From: Vanilla planifolia | Taxonomy: Eukaryota; Streptophyta; Magnoliopsida; Asparagales; Orchidaceae | Assembly (NCBI GenBank): GCA_023846275.1 | Contig: JAIUJO010001305.1 | Span: 124,001-188,000, forward strand | Reading direction: 5' to 3' | Length of the DNA: 64,000 nucleotides | Shown: one piece after another, positions 28,588-39,482 of the stretch | Position numbering within the stretch: position 1 is the first letter of the stretch | Layout of the letters: every line of letters begins with the position of its first letter | Translations under genes and position numbers: made by a program | The notes under the pieces: generated by a model | Database searches by the model: none | What the model saw: the letters and a program-made list of their open reading frames with translations, nothing else | Told to the model about the DNA's origin: nothing

Positions 28588-29407
28588 GAAAAAGAAGGAG
28601 AAGAAGAAGGATAAAGAGGAAGGTGAATGAGATGAAGAAGGAGAATGAGAAGGAGAAGTAGAAGAAGAAAAAGAAGAAGAAGAAAAAGAAGAAGAAGAAG
28701 AAGAAGAAGAAAAAGTAGTAGAAGAAGAATAAGAAGAAATAAAAGAAGAAGAAGAAGAAGAATAAGAAGAAGAAGAAGGAAAAGAAGAAGAAGATGATGA
28801 TGATGTGGAAGAAGAAAAGGAACAAGAGGAAGAAGAAGAAGAACAAGAAGAAGAGGAAGACAAAGAAGAAGAGGAGGAAGAAGAAGATGATGATGAAGAT
28901 GAAGAAGAAGAAGTAGAAGAAGAAGAAGCAGAAGACGAAGAGAAAGAATAAAAAAGAAGGAACAATGAAGAAGGAAGAAGGAAGGAGGAAGGAATAAGGA
29001 AGGAGGATGAAGGGAGAAGAAAGAAGTAGAAAGAATAAAGAAAAAAGAAGAAAGAAGGAAGAAGAAGGAGAAAAAGAAGAAGAAGAAGGAAAAGGAGGAC
29101 AACGAGGAGGAGGGGTAGAAGGTGAACGAGAAGGAGAAGGAGAAGAGGATGATGACGGAAATGGAGAAGGAGAAAGAGAAGGAGAAGGAGTAGGAGGCAG
29201 AGAAGGAGAATGAAAAGGAGAACGAGAGGGAGAAAGACAAGGAAAAGGAGAAGGAGAAGAAAAAAAGAATAAGAATAAGAAGAAGAAGTAGAAGAAGAAG
29301 AATAATAAGAAGAAGAAATAGAAGAAGAAGAAGAAGAGGAAGAAGAAGAACAAGAAAAGAAGAAGAAGGAGAAGAAGAAAAAGAAGAGTAGGAAGAAGAG
29401 GAGGAGG

Positions 29408-29440
<33 letters not shown>

Positions 29441-29647
29441 AAGACAGAAGAAGAAGAAGAATAAGAAGGAGAAGAGCAAGAAAAGGAAGAAAAAGAAGAA
29501 GAAGAAGAAGAAGAAGGGGATGATGGAGAAGAAGAAGAAAAGGAGGAAGAAGTAAAAGAAGAAGAGGAAGAGGAAGATAAAGAAGAAGAGGAAGAAGAAG
29601 AAGAAAATAAGGAAGAAGAAGAAGAATAAGAAGAAGAAGCACAAGAT

Positions 29648-29682
<35 letters not shown>

Positions 29683-29690
29683 TGAAGAAT
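28588..29690 (+). repeat. Imperfect (GAA)n purine tract, ~1.1 kb
   Basis: The + strand is almost pure A and G, built on GAA/AAG triplets with GGA, GAT, GAC and AAA variants. The middle section (29,090-29,260) is G-richer (GGAGAAGGAGAAGGAG type). Long open frames on either strand (Phe/Leu/Ser-rich or Glu/Lys-rich) are by-products of triplet periodicity and not genes. Homopurine mirror tracts of this kind can form triplex (H-) DNA. On the sense strand of the neighbouring minus-strand gene the tract reads TTC, and if transcribed it would lie in that gene's last visible intron. Confidence 0.95.
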
Positions 29691-29692
29691 AT

Positions 29693-29734
29693 GATTAGGT
29701 ATTTGGGGTTAGATTAGGGATTATGGATTAAGGA
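29693..29734 (+). repeat. Six telomere-like heptamers next to the GAA tract
   Basis: Six consecutive 7-base units in phase are seen: GATTAGG, TATTTGG, GGTTAGA, TTAGGGA, TTATGGA, TTAAGGA. They resemble TTAGGGA, one base away from the canonical plant telomere unit TTAGGGT (TTTAGGG). The same heptamer family, in complement, follows the TTC tract at 40,635-41,213, so the pairing with GAA/TTC is probably not accidental. Confidence 0.75.
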
Positions 29735-29982
29735 GTTACTTGTCAATTATAGGTAAAAGATAACTAATTGCATTCCCTTTTCAAACCAAAATATACAAAC
29801 ATAACAAAAACAGTTATTTATTTGATAAAATCATCTATAATTATCAAGCATATATTTTTTTAAAATATAACATTACTCTCAGAAAGAAAACCTTAGAAAT
29901 AAATATCAAATTTCATGTAAGAAAATGGAATAAAGAAATAATAAGGTTATTTGGAATTATGATAAAATTCGAAAATAAACAC
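29735..29982. other. AT-rich spacer downstream of the last visible exon
   Basis: This stretch separates the heptamers from exon 3 of the minus-strand gene. It would be the beginning of intron 3 if the donor at 29,982 is used. No further exon-like open segment with a good acceptor was seen on the minus strand here. Confidence 0.5.
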
Positions 29983-31426
29983 CTTTTGTAGTGTAACATC
30001 GAGATTGCCGTTTGACAAAGCAGCCATTGAAGGTGACATGGATAGTGTTTGATCACTAGCCTTGGAACGCCCTCTACTTGAGGCAGCCCGACCCCTACCA
30101 CGTCCTTGTCGCCTCTTATTTGGTTCATCTGAGCTCATTCTACCTTCGGTTGCTTCTGTAATTACTTTTTGTGCATCTAGTGCCTCCTGTTTAATGCCAT
30201 AAGTTTTGAAAGAATAAGGAAACCCCAAACTACAAATATTCTATGTCCATCGTCATTAAACCTCACTAAGTATTTCAAACTTCTCTAATGAACCTGCCCC
30301 CAAATTCAACCTTCCCATTCATAATATTAATAACGCATCAAAATCGCATTATTAATATAAGTTTAACAAAAAAATAATTGGTTTTAAACAATTTCTAATT
30401 AAGAAGAAATGTTTTTTATCAATTAAATTCAAGAAAAGTGAAAATAATTATTAAACTACAGAAAAATAAAAGGCAAGACATAAAGGATCCCATTCCAGCA
30501 GATTGCAGAATGTGAGCTTTACTAAACCAGTGCTTGTTGTCATCACAATGTATTCATGTTTCTGAACATCTGTCTTAAACTAAAGGAAATCCATAGATTA
30601 GAGCTTGATGCAATGCTCGTAAATTAGAATTACTAAAAAAAAAAGATTGCAACATAGAACACATAAGACAAAACCTAAAGTTTCTATCTGAAACTAAATT
30701 GAATTTCAAAATAAACACATGTAGCCTACACAGAAATGTGTAACACGTTAAATTAAGCATTGTTCAAAATATATTATCCTGCCAGTGCAAAGCACTCACA
30801 TCAGATTGGACCAAAGCATGTTCATCCTCCAAACACCTTTGTCGCTTCTGAATGTTTGCATTGTATCAAGTACTCCCCACTATTCTGTTAGTATAAAGAA
30901 AACAACGGTAGTTAGGAACTTATTCAGGTAATTGCAAGCCAAAAAAACGAAGAAATACAATTTTCTCGATTAATCTAGATATTAGCGGGTCTAATTTCAA
31001 AGATTTAACATTTTAAATAATGTAAAATCAATCTTCAAAGTTTGAGAGACAAATAATAACTATAAACCCTCTTATTGATTAGAACAGAAGCATCCAATAA
31101 AATCCTTAAAGCTGAAATTAACTTCAATTATCATCACAATCAAGCCAAAGCATTCGGAGTTCAACCTTGCAACAACATTAGTACATAGCAAATCACAAAA
31201 AATATAGAGAAATAACACTCACGTCATCGTCAGAATCGCTTGATAACGAAGACGCTTCCAGGGTTTCTTGCTTCACCGGAGGAGGTGACTGCCATGATGA
31301 CTGGCTCGCTGGCAAGGAGGAGCTCTTTCCCACCATCCGAGCCTCCAACTTGGCAATCTTAGATGGAAGGAACGGGTCTGAAGGGTTCGAGTTCGAAGAC
31401 AAATGCATAACGATGTCCTCGGACAT
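29983..31426 (-). CDS. Unidentified plant nuclear-type protein, N-terminal part; three phase-0 exons, 3' end missing
   Basis: Minus-strand coding exons by my reading: 31,223-31,426 (68 codons, starts MSEDIVMHLS), 30,800-30,847 (16 codons, KRQRCLEDEHALVQSD) and 29,983-30,186 (68 codons). Introns are 375 and 613 bp. Donors for introns 1 and 2 are both GTGAGTG; acceptors end in CATTCAG and TAAACAG. Every junction is phase 0, and exon GC is far above the surroundings. The 152 residues predict a short helical stretch (KIAKLEARMVGK, about residues 23-34), a Ser/Pro-rich linker, an acidic SDSDDD segment, and a basic RGRGR / SRGRSK region (about residues 110-124) resembling an AT-hook or nuclear localisation signal. 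Role: inferred nuclear or chromatin-associated only; family not recognised. After exon 3 a weak donor (AAG|GTGTTT) may lead to more exons. Otherwise reading continues 11 residues to a stop at 29,947. No 3' exons are visible between there and position 1, so the gene is truncated or has a giant intron. The start is the first ATG in the frame; an upstream TTG was rejected. Confidence 0.72.
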
Positions 31427-31760
31427 TTTCGATCGCGTCGATGAAAAAAAACACAAGCGGAGGATCAGCAGTCAAGAAACGCAAGCCCACACTTCGGATG
31501 GCATACCTCACGTCAAGTACCCACTTTTTCTCGAATCCCTACAAGAATGTGATAAATATTAATTTCGATCCGAAGCCCTCCATGTTCAATGACACCAAAT
31601 CACCGCCAGAAACCCTAGCTTGGACTGAAAGCGGAGGTCGTATAACGAAGCACGAAGTACATCGCTTCTAAGTTGCGCCAATCTGCTTGGATACTCGGCC
31701 TCCACCGCCGGTGAAAACTAGACAACAATGGCAGTGAAGGAAAAGCTATGGAATGGGTGA
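31427..31760 (-). promoter_or_regulatory. 5' flank / probable 5' UTR and core promoter of the minus-strand gene, with telo-box and short uORFs
   Basis: GC content rises sharply compared with the neighbouring intergenic DNA. A telo-box (AAACCCTAG on +, CTAGGGTTT on the gene's strand) lies at 31,610-31,618; such boxes are common near the 5' ends of plant housekeeping and nuclear-protein genes. If transcription starts upstream of 31,662, three short upstream ORFs precede the main ATG: 31,662-31,615 (15 aa), 31,583-31,539 (14 aa) and 31,504-31,472 (10 aa). They could damp translation. The TTATCACATTCTTGTAG stretch at about 31,555-31,539 looks like an intron acceptor, so part of this may be a 5' UTR intron. 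The transcription start was not identified. Confidence 0.5.
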
Positions 31761-34362
31761 GGCGGGAGCTTTTCCGACAATGACTACGAGCGACAAAATC
31801 GTGTAAAATAAATTACTTCTCGTACGATTAACTTGTACACTTCAGTTTCAATACATAACTCACGTGTAGTGGAAGATCATGATTTATTTAATAAAAAAGT
31901 ATTAAATATGTGCTAATTAATCTTTAAAAATTTAATAAATGTGTGATAATTATGTTTTTTATAAAAATTATCCTATTAGATTTCCATTAAAACAATTGTT
32001 TATAGAAAATTTAAATATTTGATAATGAAAATGTGAGATCAAAGTTTGTAAATTAGGAATTAAAAGAGTTCTCAAGTGAATGATTAAAAAAAAGTAATTT
32101 AATAGATTTAAATATTTTTTATATAAAGCTAATTTAATATTTTTTGATATATATATATATTAAATATACATATAATGAGATTAAATTAAAATATTAAATG
32201 GTATGAATTTATATATTATACATGCAAGTAATATTAATTAAGATAAAATAATTAAATATATCAAAGTATATGTTTGAAATATTCTAATATATATATTAAA
32301 ATAATATTATAATTACAAAAAATAATTGCTTACAATTTTGATGAATAAGTGACATGTAGAATTAAAAGTTGGTTAAAAAAACCAAAGTTTAAAAGCAAGA
32401 AAAAATCTCAAGAGGAAAAAAAACTCAAAAAAATATAAAGGTGCTTTGCTTAAAATTACATATTAGTAACGACATATCTTGATTTGATATAGTACATGCA
32501 ATGTTGAATTTAATATGTAAATTAATAACAAATTGTTCATGAATTCTTCAATCAATCTATATTTTTTTTAAATAAAATGAACAATAAAATGCATAGCAAC
32601 ATGATGTATAGATTTTGAATACATTATATAATTTTTGTGTTCAATGGCATTATGCATACTATTTTTTTGCTATTGTGATGAGTTATAAACTAGTTATAAC
32701 TCAAACATAACATTGCATATCTACATAAAAGAATATAAAATAAGTGGGGGCAAAGGACAGGACTTCATCAATTATGTGGGACCGGAAGTTAATTACGGGA
32801 AAGGCCTGGTTCCCTATTCAAACTGTTTAGGTTGATGGAGGATAGTTTAGGCATTTGGTAACTGCGAAGCGCAAATCAGAATGTAGAGGAATGAGCTAAT
32901 GGTTCGGACCGTCGTTGTTTGCCTAAACTGATTCAACCGGGAGGAATGGCGCACCTGGATGACACGTGACCAAGATTGGGAAATAAGGCTATGCTATTGT
33001 TAGGAAACGCTTTTAAAAATTATTTTAAAATTTTATTTATTATATGCACATAAATTGTATTTTTCATAAAAATTATTTGACCATACTTATATTATTAAAC
33101 TATAAAAAATTAAATCAAAAGAAATCAACTGACTAGTTGATTTAGCAAACACCCACGTCTCCTCCCTCTAATTTTATGTTAATGTTGTTCACATTTGGGT
33201 ATTTGATAACATAAAATTGAAAATATGAGGTAAGGTCAAAATTTTGGATAATTTGGAAAATAAAACAAAACTTTTATCGAGCGAAAAAAAAAACTAAAAG
33301 AATCAAAAGAAAGAGAAATCTCTAAAATGAGAATTTAATCTATTCTCCATTCAATAATTTGGTATGAGTTAAAACCCTTAATCTTGAAAAATAGAATTTC
33401 ATATATTAACATAACATAATAAAAAGAATCAGAATAATTTCAGATGTAAAAGACTCAAGTTCTTTGTAAACTATGAACTACCTCAATCATGGATCTAAAA
33501 AAGATAACATATAAGAATTTATTTAAAATTTGAGTTATTAGATTGTGATAAGTAATTTATGAGATGATAAGATCTTTTAGAACTAATTGACCAACCCTTT
33601 GATTCTCGATGATAGTCAGTTATGGGCACAATGGCTTGACACATGTTCCAGTTGTGCAGAATCGACCTCACATGGCAAGTGTTAGTGGGATCTAGTGAGC
33701 GATAAACCAATGATGGACTCAATTGACAATAGGATATGCAAGCCAATAGAGAAGACATGGCTAGGGTTGCAAGTAGTATGACAAATGATGATAAAAAGGC
33801 AAAGGTGATTGCAGCATGCCAATTGAGAAGGCATGGTGTAGACACATATCGATGCACATAATTGAGCCATCAGGGTGTTGTTGAGCTGTTGTAGAGAGTG
33901 TGATCAAGATTATATTGGTTATTTACTTTGAATTTTAGGATTAATTAAATTAAAATGAATTTGTTAATATAGGTATAAAATTGTTAGGTTTTAAATTTAA
34001 AATTTATTATGACTCTTGTATATAATTAAGATATTTACAATGAAAAATTTTACAATTCTTACATACATGCATAGTGTTTTAGGAAAAGCATAAGTTATAA
34101 ACCCCTTTCTATAGGTTTGACATAGATGACCAACCTTTTTGTTTCTCTCCCTTTCTCTTTCCCTTTTGTTTCTTTTATTGTTTTTACAAGTTTTTATTTC
34201 TTCTTCACATACATTTTTGCACCAACGATGTTTATGTTATTATACTTGGCCAAAAAAAGATTCTAAGATCTTTACTTAATGTTTTGTCATATATTTAATA
34301 GACATTATCCATTAAAATATGAAACATTTCTCTTCAAGAATAAAGACAAAGTCCCAAATTAA
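31760..34362. other. Intergenic DNA upstream of the gene
   Basis: AT-rich DNA without a supported gene. It contains the GC-rich island listed separately (32,745-33,000). A second patch of middling GC (about 33,590-33,900) is open for 112 codons on the minus strand, but its translation lacks any recognisable motif. It is more likely a transposon remnant than an exon. Confidence 0.5.
32745..33000. other. GC-rich island with 10-bp inverted repeat and a G-box
   Basis: About 250 bases with clearly higher GC than the flanks. AGTTTAGGCA at 32,844-32,853 is perfectly complementary to TGCCTAAACT at 32,920-32,929, with a 66-base loop. A CACGTG G-box core lies at 32,963-32,968. No ORF, tRNA boxes or plant snRNA promoter element was recognised. 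It may be a detached regulatory element, a non-coding RNA or a young insertion. Confidence 0.4.
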
Positions 34363-37300
34363 CACTATAAAAAAAGTTTGATTTATTTACATGATAAGAC
34401 CACTATAAAAGGACATTGGCCACTAAAAGTTTAGTTGCTAGTGCACTTTAATTAGTTTATAAATGTAGGTGGTAATAGACATAATTGGCCACCAAGCATA
34501 TATCTAAAAAAATGCATCAATCAATTTTCATGGACAACTAAAATAGAGAGCAATTTGGTGATTGATTTTGTTATTTATAAAACAAATTTTGTAATCTATT
34601 ATTGGTTCTTAATTGAATATGTATTTAGCGATCATTTTAATCAACCATTTAATTCAACAAGTTTTATTTGTTGTCTTAGGCTTATTTGCCAAATTAATGC
34701 TATATCATTTGAAGATGTATCTCTTTTTACTCATTATTTGCAAGTATGATTACTAATTGGTAACCTTTTGATCATCATTTGGGTGTCACAAGTTTGCCAT
34801 TATTTGATTGACTTTGATCGATCATTGTTTAATTATTAGTTGTTGATTCTTCTAACCTAAAATATAGAATTGCTCTATTTCTCTATATGAAATATTGCAG
34901 CACAACCTACTTTCATCACCTTAATCTTCAATTAATGTTATTGTCATGTTTCTTTACTTGGGTTGTTTTGTATATCTCAACTTTGGATCATTGATGACAC
35001 GCATAAAACTTATTGTCACCTAGTGATCAATTAGGAGGATTAGTAAGCATTTGGGATGATTGTCCAGATAAACTTAAATTTATTCATAAGTTTACTAAAC
35101 ATATGTAAGATATCATGGAAGAAAAACCACACCAAAATATCAAATATAATATGAAATAGAATGAAAATATAAAAGCATAAATGTGATTTTGAGGAGTGCA
35201 TCACATGATATCAAAGCTCTCCACATTCGAAAAAATGACTCTGATGAGTTGTTCAAGTGGACATTAATGGAGTGAATGCAAATTCCTCGACATTTATACC
35301 AATATCGATTGAAAATTGGAATAAAAAAATATCTAAATTGCCAAAGTAATTGTTATATTGGCCAGAAAAACATAATGGTTAAGTTTAGGAGTGGGTAATT
35401 AACTTGAATATATTTATTTTGGATGTATGGTGGTTGTAATCATGGTCAGAGGTATTTCAAATGCATAATCAATTTTCATTTGGGAGGTGGTTAAGCTGGA
35501 GTGTGGATGCAACATCTAGTCAAATGACATAAATAAATATATATCAAAAGAGTATGAATTTTACATCATTATCATCTAAATGTCAGTCAATTGATCAAGA
35601 GATCAAAAGAGAAGAAGCATAAAACTCTTTGAATTTTCAACCACACAAATTTGACTTGCATGAATAGATAATGTATTAAAAATTTGATATTTAAATTAGC
35701 CAACTAAATTGAACGTGTGCAAAATGTTAAGCCAAAATAAAAGAAATTGAAATTCAAGCAACACTAAAATTAGATGAATCCAACATCAAAGTTATTGTCA
35801 CAATCAAATATAACATTTATAATCTAAAATATCGAACTTCCATATCTTGTAAATAACTATTATGATATTATAATTTTTATTTTATTTTTTTATATGATTA
35901 TTAAATAAATTTTGAAAAAATATTTGAACACTTTTGAAGACCTATAAGACATTGGTGAAGCAAACAAATCAAAATTTATAGTTTTATCATTACAAAACAT
36001 ATAAATAATTAAAAAAATACAAAATAAATGATCATGATTATAGTAAATAAGATAACCACTTTAATTTAAAATAGTCATAGTGTATTTTAGATTTTTTTAT
36101 ATACTTATATTATAATTTTTTTATTTTTATATTGTTTGAGTGTGTTGTAACGTCTTGAGATGTCAAGAAGGATCACATATTGTATTTGTATATTTCAAAC
36201 TATTTTTTAAGCATTTGGTGGTTAATAATTATCTTGAATAGTTTGAATTTTGCACTATGCTTTTTGAGATTAGTGACAAAATTTTGGCCTATTTTGGGTT
36301 ATTTGGGATAAGCTAATAGCCTAAGAATTTTGACTAGATTATATTGAATGATAAACTCAAATTATTCAAACAATCTCATTAATCAGATAATATAGTTATT
36401 GAATATTAGATATGTGGATTTCTTTTATACTTGGTTTATCTTATTTTTTTTATACAACTCATTATATGTTCTCAAAAAAAGCCTTTTTTAAGCCTTGGAG
36501 ATTGGATTTCATTTCTCTTGATTCTATGAAGTTCTGGGAATCTTGGCTCAACAAACACCCCATGAAGGTGGCTTTGGTGTTCAAGGAGCTCTTACCTAAA
36601 CCATCATGTCCAAGCATCTGTGGAATAAAGCTATGTGGCATATGCCATTTAGAGATCAACTTAAAAACTTTTCTAACTATATTTATGAAATAATCGAGGA
36701 AGAAAAAAAAATATCATATAATATTTTCATTATAAAGGATAAAATTTACACAATTCTAGTCGAAAACTTATAAGAAAGCATAAAATTAGAAATATAATTA
36801 AAACTTATACACAAAGATTATGCTAATGGAAAACATACAAAATCAAAGAAACAATAACTATAATAAGAGATTGTGAATTTCTTTATTATACCCTTTATGA
36901 TGGAACTCCAAGAAAAGAGTTCAATTTTGACTTGTAGTAGTTGAAATAGAACTCGTGAAAGTGGTTTAGAAAGAGTTTTGATAAAAACATTGATGATTTT
37001 ATTAACATAAGAAATATGATCAACAAATAAAGAATCATTTTAAACTTATCCATGAAAAATAATAATCTAGCATCACATATTTGTTTTTTAATAAAAAAAT
37101 ATGATTCGAACACAAATTCATAACACCAACATTTTAACAATAAATGATTGATTATTGTTATAGAGAAACACCAAGTTCAATAAAAAGAAAAAATTCATCA
37201 AAGTTCAATACTAATAGTCATGACTAACCAATATTTTACCATGATAAAGAAACAAGAAATGTCAAATTATTTCTTGAAACTCTACAAAATAAAATGATCA

Positions 37301-38089
37301 AGATGAATAAGAAATATCATGTTTATGGCTTAGTTTATCCTTTATATTAATCTTGATTTATTTTCAAATTCCAACAAATTTAGGATCCTATTTTAGCCTT
37401 TAGGTTTGCCTTATTTCTACTCATTTTTTTATTATTTCCTTTATTTTTCTTAGATTACTTTGTTGTTTTCTTTTATCAATTCTAAATGCAAACCACAATA
37501 CTAGGAAAAAAACCACACCTTCTACTAACATATCACTTCTGTTGCTTTGATGTCACTTGTAATATGTTTAAGAGCTTATGGCATCTCAATTTCACAATGT
37601 TGATGTACTAACCTCTTTGATCATCTTTTTTTGACCCAATCGGGTTTCTATCATTCTTAACGAGTTTTCTTGCTTTGTCATCTATCTCAATACTATTCTT
37701 ATCAGGAGATAGTTAACTATGGAGTTTTCAGGAGATGTAAGGAAGTTTGTCCTTAAAAAGTCTATTTACATCATAAGATCAAGCTACCTCATTTACAAAG
37801 TAGGATCATCTCTTCAATAAATGTGGGATAATTTATTCTTACATTATTAAAAAAACTTGATAATAGAAGCTATAATCTCATTTGTGAGTGTTCACTTTCC
37901 ATGCTTGGCACATGTTATAGATCTAGTTTGTAGTGTGTAGCATGTTCATTATCTTGTATGCCACATCTTCGAATTAATATAAGAGTATGTTGTTGTGTAA
38001 CAATTCAGTGGCTTTTTTTGTTTTTCCTTTCTACTTAATTAGCACATTATGACTTTCCCAGTCTCATCACAAGTTTAGGACCTAAGTTC
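34363..38089. other. AT-rich intergenic DNA with weak transposon traces
   Basis: CACTATAAAAA-type motifs at 34,363 and 34,401 are followed by short GGCCACTAAAA, TTGGCCACCA and GACAACTAAAA motifs up to about 34,640. These resemble the sub-terminal repeats of plant CACTA (EnSpm) transposons, but no convincing matching end was found. At 36,480-36,690 a less AT-rich patch is open on the + strand (a 93-codon ORF at 36,412-36,693), with no recognised domain. Nothing else supports a gene here. Confidence 0.45.
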
Positions 38090-38215
38090 TTGATCATAAA
38101 CTATTTAAACTTTATTTTCTCCCAAGTTTAGAATTCAATAAGAAGTTTTTCTTATATTTTGTTCATTTGAAATTTAAAATTTGGAGAAAATGAAGTTTAA
38201 ATAGTCTATGATCAA
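38090..38215. repeat. Long foldback (49-bp arms, 28-base loop)
   Basis: Positions 38,090-38,122 and 38,183-38,215 are reverse complements at 31 of 33 positions (outer ends TTGATCAT and ATGATCAA). Pairing continues more loosely (about 12 of 16) to 38,138 and 38,167. The structure ends about 30 bases before the TTC tract. It could be a foldback or MITE-like element, a small-RNA hairpin, or the relic of an inverted duplication. No target-site duplication is obvious. Confidence 0.8.
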
Positions 38216-38247
38216 TAATTAAGATGCTAATTCTATGATGGGATCTA

Positions 38248-38445
38248 TCTTCTTTCTTCTTTATTGTTCCACTTCTTCTCCCTCTTCTTCTTCTACTTCT
38301 TTTTTCCTTCTTACTTCTTCCTTCTTCTTCCTTCTTCTTGTTCTTCTCCTTCTTCTTTTTGCACATCTATTTCTTCTTCTTCTTCTTCTTCTTCTTCTTC
38401 TCATTCAACTTCTTGTTTTTCTTCTTCCTCTTCTACTTCTTCTCC

Positions 38446-38477
<32 letters not shown>

Positions 38478-38745
38478 CTTCTTCTTGTCTTCTTCTTGTT
38501 CTTCTTCTTCTTCTTCATCATCTTTTCTTCTTTTTCTTTTTTCTTAAGCCTCCTCATCATCATCATCTTCTTCTTCCTCTTATTCCTCTTCTTCTTCTTC
38601 TTCGTCTTCCTTTTCATCTTCTAGTTCTTCACCTTCTTCTCTTCTTTGTCTCACTATTCTCCTTCTTCTTCTTCTTCCTCTTCTTCTTCTTTCTCTTATT
38701 CTTCTTATTCTTCTTCTACTACTAGTTCTTCTTCTTCTTCCTCTT

Positions 38746-38777
<32 letters not shown>

Positions 38778-38920
38778 TCTTCTTCTTCTTCTTCTTTTTC
38801 TTCATCTTGCACTTCTTACTCGACTTATTCTTCTTCTACTTCCTCGTCTTCTTCCTATTCTTCTTCTAGTTCTTTCTCTTCTTCTTCTTCTTCATCTTTC
38901 CCTTCTTCTTCTTCTTCTTC

Positions 38921-38952
<32 letters not shown>

Positions 38953-39451
38953 CTTCTTTTTTGTCTTCTCTTACTTTTTCTTCTTCTACTCCTTCTTCTT
39001 CCACTTCTTTTTCTTACTCTTCTTCTTGCTATCTTATTCCATCTTCGTCCTCCACTTCTTGTTCTTCTTCTTCTTCTTCTTCTTCTCCTTCTTCTTCTTC
39101 CTCTCTTCTTTTTCTTCTTCTTTTTCTTTATCTTCTTCTCCTTCCTCTTGTTCTTCTTCTTCTTGTTCTTTTTCCAATTCTTTTTCCTCTTCTTATTCTC
39201 CTCCATCTTCTTCTTCTTCATCCTCTTCTCCTTCTTTTTCTTCTTCTTTTCTTCTTCTTCTTCTTCTTCTTCTTTTTCATCTTCTTATTCTTATTCTTTG
39301 TTCGTAATTTTCTTTATCTTCTTCTTCTGCTTGTTCTTTTTCTACTACTTCATCTTCTTCCTCCTCTTCCTATTCTTCTTCTTCTTCGTCTTCTTAACTT
39401 TCTTCCTCTTCATCTTCTTCTTCTTCTTCCTCTTCTTCCACTTCTTCTGCC

Positions 39452-39482
<31 letters not shown>

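Noticed and set aside
28469-29644. Long minus-strand open frames (up to 391 codons, Phe/Leu/Ser-rich) over the GAA tract
   Set aside because: Homopurine triplet repeats have no stops in several frames; composition is pure repeat and three frames are open at once.
31381-31400. GGTTCGAGTTC resembling a tRNA B box
   Set aside because: It lies within exon 1 of the minus-strand gene, with no A box or cloverleaf around it.
31193-31456. Upstream extension of exon 1 to position 31,456
   Set aside because: The extension begins at a TTG, not an ATG, and the added residues look like UTR; the ATG at 31,426 is preferred.
31441-31671. 76-codon + strand ORF opposite the 5' flank of the minus-strand gene
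   Set aside because: It lies antisense to a probable 5' UTR with a telo-box in the opposite orientation, starts 15 bases from the other gene's ATG and matches no family I know. A head-to-head small gene cannot be fully excluded.
33519-33857. 112-codon minus-strand ORF
   Set aside because: No recognisable domain, no exon structure, and the patch looks like an old repeat remnant.
36412-36693. 93-codon + strand ORF with exon-like composition in its middle part
   Set aside because: Another frame of the same patch looks equally coding-like near its end, and neither gives a family resemblance; too weak to call an exon.
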